A stretch of DNA of 64,000 bases, taken from Bog-473 sp963736525. GTDB lineage: Bacteria > Actinomycetota > Acidimicrobiia > Acidimicrobiales > RAAP-2. The DNA lies in the NCBI GenBank assembly GCA_963736525.1, contig CAVTPF010000010.1, positions 1 through 64,000 on the forward strand, read 5' to 3'. The translations under genes were made by a program, and so were the position numbers. Positions 7,779 through 15,276 of this stretch are shown here, piece by piece. The notes below the pieces were generated by a model. The model made no database searches. It saw only the letters and a program-made list of their open reading frames with translations, and was not told where the DNA came from. Within the stretch, counting starts at the first letter, position 1, and the number at the start of each line of letters is the position of its first letter.

Positions 7779-8243
7779 TCAGATGGTCTTTGCGAGAACA
7801 TGGAATGCTGCACAGGTGACGATGATCAGCTCGTCGCACTCCGCAGAACCTTCGTCCAGTACCGCAATCCCCAAGGGAAGTGGTGGCCAAACCCGGCGAC
7901 TGGGGTTCTCGAAGCTCGCAGAAACGACGTGCCGGCCCTGGTGATCGAACACATCGATCAAAGGACCAAGTGGCCACGGAGTGATGAAGAAGGACAATCG
8001 CTTCTCCGGCAGGGCAATAGCACCTTCACTTCGACCGCAATCAACCAACATCACTTGCTCATCGCTCTGAGAGTTTCGAACTTCGAGTTGCAATGACCCG
8101 TGCCGGCGACATCGATAGGACAGAGATTCGATCTCGATTTGCTTCAGAAGGCCTAACCACGAGTACTTAGATGTCGCCAGGCGGTTGCCAGTCGCATCCT
8201 CCAACACATACTTGTATCCGGAGGCGAAGGACCCGCCACTCAT
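7779..8243 (-). CDS. Hypothetical protein, possible tubby/LURP-like beta-barrel
   Basis: The ATG at 8243 gives 154 residues that alternate strand-like segments: SGYKYVLEDATGNRLA, LKQIEIESLSYRC, LQLEVRNSQSDEQVMLV, RLSFFITPWPLGPLIDVFD, HVVSASFENPS and a hydrophobic last helix (LIIVTCAAFHVLAKT). The order of short strands followed by a hydrophobic C-terminal helix recalls tubby/LURP-one/scramblase folds, but I see no diagnostic motif, so this is tentative. No signal peptide. The frame stays open far upstream (to 9107), but that extension is proline/arginine rich and looks non-coding. It is convergent with the potassium channel. Confidence 0.5.
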   Translation of the reverse strand: MSGGSFASGYKYVLEDATGNRLATSKYSWLGLLKQIEIESLSYRCRRHGSLQLEVRNSQSDEQVMLVDCGRSEGAIALPEKRLSFFITPWPLGPLIDVFDHQGRHVVSASFENPSRRVWPPLPLGIAVLDEGSAECDELIIVTCAAFHVLAKTI

Positions 8244-8895
8244 CCGACGAACCCACTCAGTCCCCGATGTGGGGGTCCGTTCGCTCACCCGCGTCACCGT
8301 AGCTCTGCACACTGGGTGAAGGAGCGGGCTCCCTTCGACACGCATTGCCTCACATCTCGGACGGTTTCCCACGGGTGGTCGATTGTCCCGAAAGTGATGG
8401 CGGACTGGGGCAGTGCGATTTCCCCCAAAAACCCGGTCCGGGACGAGAAACGACCGCCTCGAACGGTGGCCCCAACGCCCCGACGGGTTGACGATGATCG
8501 GCTCGGCTACCGTGCCAGACGCGATTCGGCCGGCGCCCACCGGGGGGTTCGGGGGAAAGAGGGCGCCGGCCGTCTCGCTTGGGCACAAGCCTAAATGGGC
8601 GACCTGTGCTCCAGCTGCGAGCCGCGTTACGAACCTATGGCGGGTTCCGAGGCGTCTGTGAACCATCAGTGAGCTCGGCAAGCCGTGCGTGACCGATACG
8701 CGAAACGACCCCTCTGAAGCGGGGCCGCAAATGCTCGCCGGGTGGCGCCCACCCCCGGCGTAGGGGGCAGGTGCGATTGGCGAGGGACCCCAGCCCTCTC
8801 GCCATTGGTGGATTGCTGCATGGACCTGACGCGCCGGCAGCAGGGTCGCCTGGGTAGGTTCTGGGCATGGCCCATATAGGCGACGATCCGCCGCC
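8244..8895. other. Intergenic region, no supported gene
   Basis: About 650 nt with only low-complexity open frames of arginine/proline-rich composition on both strands. Around 8394-8420 a gtgatggcg/tggggcag pairing resembles 2735-2755 and may be insertion-sequence debris. No RNA gene or clear regulatory element was recognised. Confidence 0.4.
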
Positions 8896-9583
8896 GTGCT
8901 CCTCGACGCCGGCGGCGTGTTCGTCCTCCCCGACCCCGAGCGGATCCTGGGGGCTTTCACACGAGTGCTCCGTCCCTCGAGAGGTGCTGGCCAACGCGCA
9001 CTACCGGGCCGCAGCAAAGTTCGGCACGCACCTCGACGTCGAGGCAAACTGGACCGAGGCCTGGCTTGACCACCTCCAGACGTATGTCGACGAGTGCGGC
9101 GTACCACAGGACCGGCGTGACGAGGCCCATCGCCACCTCGACAGCGAGTTCGCTGATGCGGCGCTGTGGGTCGAACCGGTGCCGGGCAGCCGCGAAGGAC
9201 TGCAGGCCCTCGCCGACACCGGGGTCCGGCTCGGTATCGTTTCTAACGCCGATGGGATGATCGGTCCTCGGCTCGCCCAACTCGAGCTGTGCCAAGTGGG
9301 TCCCGGCATCGGCGTGGACATAGAGTGCGTCGTCGATTCCGGAAACGTCGGCGTCATGAAGCCCGACCCACGGATCTTCGAGGTGGTCATCGACCTCCTC
9401 AGCCTCGACGCGGATCGGATTTGGTACGTCGGTGACATGCCTGCCATCGACGTAGTCGGCGCCCGCCGAGCCGGGATCCGACCGATTCTCATGGATCCAC
9501 TCGGCCTCCACTGCGACGCCAGTTACGAACGGATCGCCTCGTTGGTATGGCTCGCCGAGCTGATCGCGACGGCGTCTGGGTGA
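8896..9583 (+). pseudogene. HAD-superfamily hydrolase broken by a frameshift
   Basis: Motif I lies in one frame and the rest in another. From the GTG at 8896 the first frame reads VLLDAGGVFVLPDPERIL, carrying the nucleophile Asp. Near 8970-8980 similarity moves to the next frame (REVLANAHYRAA) and runs to 9583 with motif II (GIVSNADG), the motif III lysine (GVMKPDPRIF) and motif IV (WYVGDMPAIDVVGARRAG). One extra base, or two missing, explains this. All catalytic motifs of a phosphatase-type HAD protein are present, so it is a recently broken gene or a sequencing error. An ATG at 8867 opens the second frame but would encode a meaningless N-terminus lacking the nucleophile. Confidence 0.7.
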
Positions 9584-9639
9584 CCGACGACGAGAAATTC
9601 TCACTCGCCTCGGCCCAGCACGCCGCGGACGAGGGCGAT

Positions 9640-9915
9640 TCACACGCCCTTCCACGCCGGCGCCTGGCGGCAGTAGTCGGCCTGTAGCTGGAAGGACTGC
9701 ACCATGCGGAAGCAGCGCCCCGGCTGCGGGCTGAAGGCGGCGATGAGGTCGCCGGGCTCTGGCATCGGGTCCACGGGCACCGAGGGTAGACCGAAGGTGA
9801 GGTCACTCCTTTGAGTTCCTCTGCAACGTTCGAACCCTCGGCCCCGGAGGTCGCGGGTTTGGTTGTACCAGCACCGGAACTCGTGGCAGAGCCGTGCGGT
9901 CTCGGCGGGCGGGCT
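9640..9915 (-). pseudogene. Fragment of an unidentified coding sequence
   Basis: Directly after the TAG of the NlpC/P60-like gene and in the same frame, 91 further codons read as a plausible soluble protein: CHEFRCWYNQTRDLRG, then PVDPMPEPGDLIAAFSPQPG, RCFRMVQSFQLQADYC and APAWKGV before a TGA. There is no start codon between the TAG and the first 50 codons apart from late internal ones. Cysteine and tryptophan content is unlike random high-GC translation. Most likely it is the 3' end of a gene fused or truncated by rearrangement. Family not recognised. Confidence 0.4.
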
Positions 9916-10488
9916 CTAGGCCAAATGGGCGCCTGCGACCCACTGCCATTCTTGTTGGATGGCGATGTGCATCACGTCAGCAGGCGAATTCCACTCCTCG
10001 TCCTCGCCCATTGGGATGCCGCCTTGGTCAAGCGCGTAGGAGACCGCCCCCGAACAAATTTGCTGGCCAGCGAACCCGAAGCGCAACTTCGTTTGGGTGA
10101 GGAAGGCGAGGGCCTCGCTCGCGATTTCCAAGTAGCCGTACCTGTCCTTGTCGTTCAGCAGTTTCGTCATCGTCGTGACAGCCCGATCCGCTCCTCCGCA
10201 TGGGTACGGGGGTCGCAACACGATGAAATCGCCGTGTGCGTACTCCTTCTCCATCGTGTTGCTCTGCATGCCCCTGCCCGCAGCTTCGATCAGTCCGCCA
10301 GCTGCGTTGGTGATCATGAACGCGTGATTCCATCGGGCCTCTTGGCTCTTCTTGCCGTATCGCCGAGTCTCGGCGAACCGGATGGCCCAATCGACTAATC
10401 CGGGCCCATGAGCCAAGCCGACGTCTCCGGGTTGGAAGGTGACGCCCTCCACATGACCGGGTTCGAACCGCCGGGGCGCCTCACTCAT
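9916..10488 (-). CDS. Permuted papain-fold (NlpC/P60, YiiX/YaeF-like) hydrolase
   Basis: A 190-residue protein with the order typical of the circularly permuted NlpC/P60 group: QPGDVGLAHGPGLVDWAIRFAE at the N-terminus, His55 in RWNHAFMI, an acidic segment GLIEAAGRGM, and the nucleophile region GQQICSGAVSYAL with Cys145 late in the chain, followed by SPADVMHIA. Such enzymes are thiol amidases or acyltransferases acting on peptides or lipids. There is no signal peptide. The ATG at 10488 overlaps the upstream zinc-ribbon gene by 8 nt, so the two are translationally coupled; a longer start at 10512 is less likely. Substrate unknown. Confidence 0.7.
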   Translation of the reverse strand: MSEAPRRFEPGHVEGVTFQPGDVGLAHGPGLVDWAIRFAETRRYGKKSQEARWNHAFMITNAAGGLIEAAGRGMQSNTMEKEYAHGDFIVLRPPYPCGGADRAVTTMTKLLNDKDRYGYLEIASEALAFLTQTKLRFGFAGQQICSGAVSYALDQGGIPMGEDEEWNSPADVMHIAIQQEWQWVAGAHLA

Positions 10489-11041
10489 CGCTGGCCCAAT
10501 AGCCGCTGACATGTAAAAGCTGCTCCGACCACTTCTCGTCAGTGCCCTCGAAGCCTGGCTCCGGAGTGTGGTAATCGCTGCTGTAGACCTTCGCTTCGAG
10601 TTCGGTGAGCGTGCCCCCGCATGCCTGGCAGCGATGGATTGTTACTAGGTCCTCCGCAGACCGCGAAGTGCTCCAGACTAAGAAGACAGCGAGTAGTTGG
10701 CGATTGATCGCCGGTCGAAAGGCACGGTCACAGCTACGGCAAGGAAGGAAGCGGTTGTGCTCAATGCGACGACGGCGATTGCCATCGCCGATTTGAAGCT
10801 CTTCCATGGCGTCGATCCACACTTGCCTACCTTTTGGACCTCGTGGCGACAGTCGCAGTCCTCTGACCTCTTGAGCGACGAGTTCCATCACCACCACCAG
10901 AGGATCGAAGTCACTGAGAACTGAATCGTCGAACTCCTTTGTTAAAGCGAGTTGGTCAAGAACGACTTCAACGGGTCTCTCCGGTTCGCGGTACGCACCG
11001 AGGTAGGGCAAGATCATGGCGGGTACTTGTCGGTCCGGCAC
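10481..11041 (-). CDS. Zinc-ribbon protein of unknown function, partner of the papain-fold enzyme
   Basis: A 186-residue protein with a split four-cysteine zinc site: PCRSCDRAF (Cys101, Cys104) and HRCQACGG (Cys138, Cys141), separated by a 33-residue hydrophobic insert (INRQLLAVFLVWS). The N-terminal 90 residues are acidic and helical (VVLDQLALTKEFDDSVLSD). It ends inside the start of the papain-fold gene. I do not recognise a family for the N-terminal part. The coupling suggests a functional pair such as enzyme and adaptor, or toxin and antidote; that is inference. No homologous pair occurs elsewhere in the window. Confidence 0.55.
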   Translation of the reverse strand: MPDRQVPAMILPYLGAYREPERPVEVVLDQLALTKEFDDSVLSDFDPLVVVMELVAQEVRGLRLSPRGPKGRQVWIDAMEELQIGDGNRRRRIEHNRFLPCRSCDRAFRPAINRQLLAVFLVWSTSRSAEDLVTIHRCQACGGTLTELEAKVYSSDYHTPEPGFEGTDEKWSEQLLHVSGYWASDE

Positions 11042-11263
11042 GTGAGCCCTCCGGCGCGGGTCGGGGCGTGATCAGTGGAGGATTCTACGCGAGCCTCAGA
11101 AGCTGCCGCCCCTCAAAATACGGCGCATAATGATGCCCCCGAACCGACGAAGGACCTGATCCTGGCCAGATCGACGGTTCTCGCGCACTCCTGAGGGTTG
11201 GACTAATGCCGTTTGGATGCTTGAGCGACCGGACACGCGAAAGTGCATCTGACTAGGGAGAAC

Positions 11264-11310
11264 GTTGTCGAAATGACAACGCTGTGGGCTTCCGCCTCTC
11301 TTTCAAACCC
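11264..11310 (-). repeat. tRNA-associated repeat unit
   Basis: GTTGTCgaaatGACAAC, then gtgggc, then CTTTCAAACCC. The same order (palindrome, gtgggc, CTTTCAAACCC) occurs at 4183-4232. At 11330 the palindrome and gtgggc run into the tRNA gene, whose T-loop (read as actcgaaccc) occupies the place of CTTTCAAACCC. The unit therefore looks like a degenerate duplicate of the tRNA 3' end and its trailer. Confidence 0.5.
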
Positions 11311-11329
11311 GGCCTTGACCTGGGAAGAT

Positions 11330-11346
11330 GTTGTGTTATGCACAAC
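11330..11346 (-). terminator. Palindrome downstream of tRNA-Val, possible terminator
   Basis: GTTGTGttatgCACAAC is a perfect 6-bp inverted repeat with a 5-nt loop starting 7 nt past the 3' end of the tRNA. No T-run follows on the minus strand, so termination is only possible. The same palindrome at 4183 supports a role as a recombination or binding site instead. Confidence 0.35.
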
Positions 11347-11352
11347 GGCCGT

Positions 11353-11425
11353 GGGCGCTGCGGGACTCGAACCCACGACCTCAGCCGTGTGAAGGCTGCG
11401 CTCTAACCAGCTGAGCTAAGCGCCC
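11353..11425 (-). tRNA. tRNA-Val (anticodon CAC)
   Basis: 73 nt fold into a complete cloverleaf: a 7-bp acceptor stem (GGGCGCT with AGCGCCC), D arm GCTC..GAGC, anticodon stem CAGCC/GGCTG with loop TTCACAC giving anticodon CAC, and T arm GTGGG-TTCGAGT-CCCGC. It decodes GTG valine codons. CCA is not encoded. It is transcribed on the minus strand. Partial copies of its 3' end lie nearby and 7 kb away, as expected for a gene used as an integration site. Confidence 0.95.
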
Positions 11426-11526
11426 TTGGGCATTGCTGGGCCACAACCGTAGCCTCCACGGGCTCGAGCCCCTGCGGCGGCGGGTGATTTGGGGGGTCCG
11501 GGTTGCGCCGGTACCCTGAGTTCCGC

Positions 11527-12216
11527 ATGACGTGGACCTCCCCCGATGGCTCCGACCGGCCTCAGACGTTGAGCGCCCGGCTCCTCGGCCTCTTCTCCGG
11601 CCCGAAGACGCCCCGTTCGAGTGGATCCAACGAGACGCCGGACCCTGTTGAGATCCTGCCTCCCGAAGAGCGCAAGGCGGCCATGTCCGCCCTCGATCCC
11701 ATGGAGAGCAAATGGGCCCTCGGAGCCCTCGTGCTGGCCACCGTCGGGGCCATCGCCATTCCCGCCTACATCATCGCGGCCAACAAGGTCACCAAGAGAG
11801 GGAAGGACACGATCGCCGTCGCCCCCGACGCCAAGCTGCTCGGAGGTCTCCTCCTGCTGCTGTGCGCCCTCGGCTTCGTCGCGCTCTGGAAGAAGAAGCG
11901 GACCCTGATCGCGTTCGACTTGTTCCTGATCGGCTTCGGCTTCACCCTGTTCATCGGCCTGGCCGGGTTCGCGTTCATCCTCCTCGGGGGCTGGCTCATG
12001 TTGCGAGCCTGGCGAATCAGCAAGTACGGCACCACCAATTCCCGCGCCATCGCCCGCGAGGCGGCGGCACGTCCCCGGGGTCGAGAACGCAAGGACGCAG
12101 CCCAGGCCAGGCCCACCAAGGCCTCGAGCCCCGGCGCACGCAAGCCGCCGGCGGCGAGCAAGCGCTACACGCCGAAGGCTCCGCCCCGCAAGAAGATTCC
12201 GAAGCCGACCGAGTAG
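11527..12216 (+). CDS. Membrane protein with basic proline-rich tail
   Basis: From the ATG at 11527 the product is 229 residues. It has a cytoplasmic N-terminus with LPPEERKAAMSALDPMESKW, three membrane helices (about 66-85, 105-122, 128-155, the last rich in Gly/Phe), and a C-terminal tail packed with Lys, Arg, Ala and Pro, ending KAPPRKKIPKPTE. A start 8 codons upstream (11503) is possible. No known domain is recognised. The tail resembles disordered nucleic-acid- or ribosome-binding tails of actinobacterial membrane proteins. It is convergent with the TetR gene 17 nt away. Function unknown. Confidence 0.7.
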   Translation: MTWTSPDGSDRPQTLSARLLGLFSGPKTPRSSGSNETPDPVEILPPEERKAAMSALDPMESKWALGALVLATVGAIAIPAYIIAANKVTKRGKDTIAVAPDAKLLGGLLLLLCALGFVALWKKKRTLIAFDLFLIGFGFTLFIGLAGFAFILLGGWLMLRAWRISKYGTTNSRAIAREAAARPRGRERKDAAQARPTKASSPGARKPPAASKRYTPKAPPRKKIPKPTE

Positions 12217-12233
12217 GACTCCGAGCCCGTCCG

Positions 12234-12884
12234 TCAGCCGGCGGGTTCGACGAGGAGTGCCGAGCGGAGCAGCTGCAGGACGTCCGCCCGCCGCCGTACC
12301 AACGAGCGCGCCGTCGGCTCCTCACCCAGTGCGCGCAGCACTTCGACCTCGGTGACCATCCCGATCACGGTGGAGTAGATCGCGAGCAGCAGGAGCCGGG
12401 GGTCATGGCGGCGCATCGTGCCGGCGCCCATCTCGGCCTCCAGGAACGACGACGCCCTTTGCACCAACGGCTCGAGTGCCAGCGTCATCTGCGTCGCCGC
12501 GGGTGGCCCCAGTCGCCCCACCTCGCGCAGCAAACCCAGCAACTCGGGCTGTCGCGCGGCCAGGCGGAACACCGAGCGCACCACCGCCTCCACCCGGACC
12601 CACCCCTCCCCCGCACCCGCCAATGCGGTCTCGAGCGCGGTCGAGAGGTCGTCGGCGCTGCGGGCGATCACCGCCTCGAGCAAGGCGTCCTTGGACGGGA
12701 ACCAGTACAGGATCGACTGCTTGGTGAGGTCCAGCCCCTTGGCCATGGCGTCGAGTGACGTGGCCTCGTACCCACGGCCGGCGAACGAGGCCAGGGCGGC
12801 GTCGAGGATGCGGTCGCTGGTGGAGGCGCTCGAGGGCGTGCTGGCGGTGGAAGCGGCTGGTGAGTTTCCGGAGGAGCTGGTCAC
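12234..12884 (-). CDS. TetR-family transcriptional regulator
   Basis: A 216-residue repressor type: a Ser/Ala-rich leader, then a TetR HTH at about 22-68 (SDRILDAALASFAGRGYEATSLDAMAKG..KQSILYWFPSKDALLEAV, abbreviated here), then a helical ligand-binding domain. It starts with GTG at 12884, immediately beside the TACCAaaTGGTA palindrome and 46 bp from the start of the divergent acyl-reductase gene. This placement is typical for a repressor of itself and of the neighbouring lipid operon, probably responding to an acyl or hydrophobic ligand. Ligand identity cannot be read from sequence. Confidence 0.9.
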   Translation of the reverse strand: MTSSSGNSPAASTASTPSSASTSDRILDAALASFAGRGYEATSLDAMAKGLDLTKQSILYWFPSKDALLEAVIARSADDLSTALETALAGAGEGWVRVEAVVRSVFRLAARQPELLGLLREVGRLGPPAATQMTLALEPLVQRASSFLEAEMGAGTMRRHDPRLLLLAIYSTVIGMVTEVEVLRALGEEPTARSLVRRRADVLQLLRSALLVEPAG

Positions 12885-12885
12885 T

Positions 12886-12897
12886 TACCAAATGGTA
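12886..12897. promoter_or_regulatory. Probable TetR operator
   Basis: TACCAaaTGGTA is a perfect 5-bp inverted repeat in the 46-bp gap between the divergent TetR and acyl-reductase genes. Because it touches the TetR GTG, binding would block both transcripts. Assignment is by position and symmetry only. Confidence 0.6.
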
Positions 12898-12930
12898 GAC
12901 AGAATCGGCCCGCGGTGGTAGAAAATCCCG

Positions 12931-15276
12931 ATGCCCATTGAGCGGGACCTGCGCGGCAAGCGGTTCTTCGTCACCGGGGCCACCGGCTTCCTGGGCACGG
13001 CCCTGGTCGAGCGGATCCTGCGCTGCATTCCCGAGGCCGAGGTCACGGTCTTGGTGCGGCCGGGGCGCCGGGCCGATGCCGCCGCCCGGTTGGCCCGTGA
13101 AGTGATCAAGAACGACTGCTTCGACCGCCTGCGCGCCGAGCTGGGCGACCGCTTCGGCGAGGAGGTGGCGCGCCGGGTCCGGGCCGTGGCCGGCGACGTC
13201 GGACGGGACGGGCTCGGACTCGACGACGAGGGGCGGGAGGCGCTGGCCGGGGCCGGCGTGGTCATCCACTCGGCGGCCACCGTGTCCTTCGACGCGCCCC
13301 TCACCCAGGCCGTGGAGATCAACCTCCTGGGGCCGGCGCGCGTGGCCGCCGCCATGGCCGAGAACGGTTCGGGCGCACATCTCATCGCGGTGTCGACCGC
13401 GTACGTGGCCAGCACGCACCAGGGAGAGGCCAAGGAGGAGTTGCTCAGCGAGAACCGCTTCTCCCTCGACGTCCCCTGGGAGGAGGAGGTGACGTCCGCC
13501 CGACGGTTGCGCGACGACCTCCAGGCCGCATCGCGCCGGCCGGAGAAACTGCGCGAGCTCACCAAGACGGCGCGCTCCGAAATCGGCGCCGCCGGCGACC
13601 ATCTCATCGCCGCCCGCGCCGAGAAGCTTCGCGATGAGTGGGTGAGCGACGAGCTGGTGCAGGCGGGCACGGCACGGGCCCTGTCGCTCGGCTGGCCCGA
13701 CGCCTACCCCTTCACGAAGGCGCTCGGCGAGCGGGCGCTGGTCGAACAGTGGGAGGGCCGGGTGCCCATCACGTTCGTCCGACCGTCGATCATCGAGTCC
13801 GCGCTCGCCGAGCCCAGACCCGGGTGGATCCGCGGCTTCCGCATGGCCGAGCCGATCATCGTCTCCTACGCCCGCGGCCTGCTGCGTGAGTTCCCGGGCG
13901 TGCCCGAGGGCATCGTCGACGTCATCCCCGTCGACCTGGTGGTGGCCGCCATCCTGGCCGTGGCGGCGCGCGGGCCCGAACCGGGCCGGCCGAAGGTGTA
14001 CCACGTCGCGTCGGGGGTGCGGAACCCGCTGCGTTACGGGCGCCTGGTCGAGCTGTCCGAGGACTTCTTCAGCCGCAATCCCCTCTACGACGACCGGGGG
14101 CAGCCCATCAACGTGCCGGCGTGGTCCTTTCCGGGCCGGGGGCGGGTGCAGCGCCAGCTGAAGCGGGCGGATGCAGCCATGTCATTCGTGGAGAGGGTGA
14201 TCACTGCCTTGCCGATCCGAGGCAAGCAGGCGCAGTTGGCCGCCCGGATGGAGGACAGGCACGCAATGGTCTCGCGTGCGCTCGGCTACGTCGAGCTGTA
14301 CGGCGCCTACACCGAGACCGACGCGCGGTACCGGGTCGACAACCTGTTGGAGCTGTGGGACGCGTGCGACGGCGAGGATCACGAACGGTTCGAGTTCGAC
14401 CCCGCCGCCATCGACTGGGACCGCTACGTGCACGAGATCCACCTGCCGTCGGTGCTCGAGCACACGCGGGTGCGGACGAAGCCCGGCAAGTCCGTCGTGG
14501 ACAAGCGTCCCGACCGCCAGCGGCGGGCCATCCTGTCGCCGGACCGTCATCTCGCCGTCTTCGACCTCGAGCACACGTTGATGTCCTCCAACGTCGTCGA
14601 CACCTACGCCTGGTTGGCCAGCCGGCACCTGTCGCCGTCGCGGCGTGCCCGCTTCGTGGCGGATCTGGTGCGCCAGGGTCCCTCCCTGCTGGCGCTGGAC
14701 CGGCGCGACCGCGGCGACTTCCTGCGTGCGTTCTACCGTCGCTTCGAGGGTGCGCCCGTCGACCAACTCCGCGAGGACTCGTGGGAGCTCTTCCACCGCC
14801 AGCTCCTGACCAGGTCGTTCCCCGACGGCTTCGCGCGGGTGCGCGCACATCGGGCCCTCGGTCATCGGACGCTGCTGATCACCGGGGCGCTGGACTTCAT
14901 CATCGAGCCGATCCGGCCGCTGTTCGACGACATCGTCTGCGCGTCCATGGAGTCGCGCGACGGCCGCCTCACGGGTCACCTGACGACCCTGCCGCCGATC
15001 GGCGAGGCGCGCGCGCTGCTGCTGGCGGACTACGCGGACCTGCATGCGCGCTCGCTCGAGGAGTCGGTCGCCTACGCGGACTCCGCCAGCGACCTGGCCA
15101 TGCTCGAGGCGGTCGGCTTCCCGGTGGCCGTCAACCCCGAGTCGCGGCTCGCGGCCATCGCCCGCCGGCGGGGCTGGCACGTGGAGCACTGGGCCAAGGC
15201 GAAGGGTGGGTCGCACCGTCCGCTGCCACTCGGACCCTTCGACGTGAAAGCGCCCAAGGCGGTGATGGGCCGGTGA
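12931..15276 (+). CDS. Fatty acyl-CoA reductase-type SDR fused to a HAD-IB phosphatase-like domain
   Basis: A 781-residue fusion. Residues about 10-400 are an extended short-chain reductase of the thioester-reductase/fatty acyl-CoA reductase kind: TGATGFLG at 15-22, catalytic Tyr259 and Lys263 in YPFTK, and the FVRPSIIES segment. Residues about 540-760 are a HAD-IB domain: nucleophile Asp545 in FDLEHTL, motif II LLITGAL, motif IV AYADSASDLAMLEAVG. In motif I the usual second Asp is Glu547, and the lysine expected in motif III is not evident, so phosphatase activity is doubtful. It probably reduces an acyl thioester to aldehyde or alcohol. First gene of an operon; the next start overlaps its stop (GTGA). 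Confidence 0.85.
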   Translation: MPIERDLRGKRFFVTGATGFLGTALVERILRCIPEAEVTVLVRPGRRADAAARLAREVIKNDCFDRLRAELGDRFGEEVARRVRAVAGDVGRDGLGLDDEGREALAGAGVVIHSAATVSFDAPLTQAVEINLLGPARVAAAMAENGSGAHLIAVSTAYVASTHQGEAKEELLSENRFSLDVPWEEEVTSARRLRDDLQAASRRPEKLRELTKTARSEIGAAGDHLIAARAEKLRDEWVSDELVQAGTARALSLGWPDAYPFTKALGERALVEQWEGRVPITFVRPSIIESALAEPRPGWIRGFRMAEPIIVSYARGLLREFPGVPEGIVDVIPVDLVVAAILAVAARGPEPGRPKVYHVASGVRNPLRYGRLVELSEDFFSRNPLYDDRGQPINVPAWSFPGRGRVQRQLKRADAAMSFVERVITALPIRGKQAQLAARMEDRHAMVSRALGYVELYGAYTETDARYRVDNLLELWDACDGEDHERFEFDPAAIDWDRYVHEIHLPSVLEHTRVRTKPGKSVVDKRPDRQRRAILSPDRHLAVFDLEHTLMSSNVVDTYAWLASRHLSPSRRARFVADLVRQGPSLLALDRRDRGDFLRAFYRRFEGAPVDQLREDSWELFHRQLLTRSFPDGFARVRAHRALGHRTLLITGALDFIIEPIRPLFDDIVCASMESRDGRLTGHLTTLPPIGEARALLLADYADLHARSLEESVAYADSASDLAMLEAVGFPVAVNPESRLAAIARRRGWHVEHWAKAKGGSHRPLPLGPFDVKAPKAVMGR

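Larger units (their letters stand above)
11042..11352. other. Intergenic region with tRNA-associated repeats
   Basis: No gene is supported. The region holds two 17-bp palindromes of the form GTTGTn-N5-nACAAC at 11264-11280 and 11330-11346, 66 nt apart, with CTTTCAAACCC at 11300-11310 between them. The second palindrome lies 7 nt downstream of the tRNA-Val 3' end and could act as its terminator hairpin. Confidence 0.6.

Noticed and set aside
2735..8420. Insertion-sequence ends suggested by paired tggggcag/gtgatggcg motifs at about 2735 and 8394
   Set aside because: The motifs are short, in different order and spacing at the two sites, and no transposase or boundary is associated.
8244..9107. 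N-terminal extension of the 154-residue hypothetical protein to 442 residues
   Set aside because: The extension is Arg/Pro/Ser-rich, overlaps the HAD hydrolase on the other strand and shows no fold pattern.
12403..14004. Long minus-strand open frame over the acyl-reductase gene
   Set aside because: Antisense composition (Arg/Gly/His/Asp) with no motifs; the plus strand carries a clear SDR protein.
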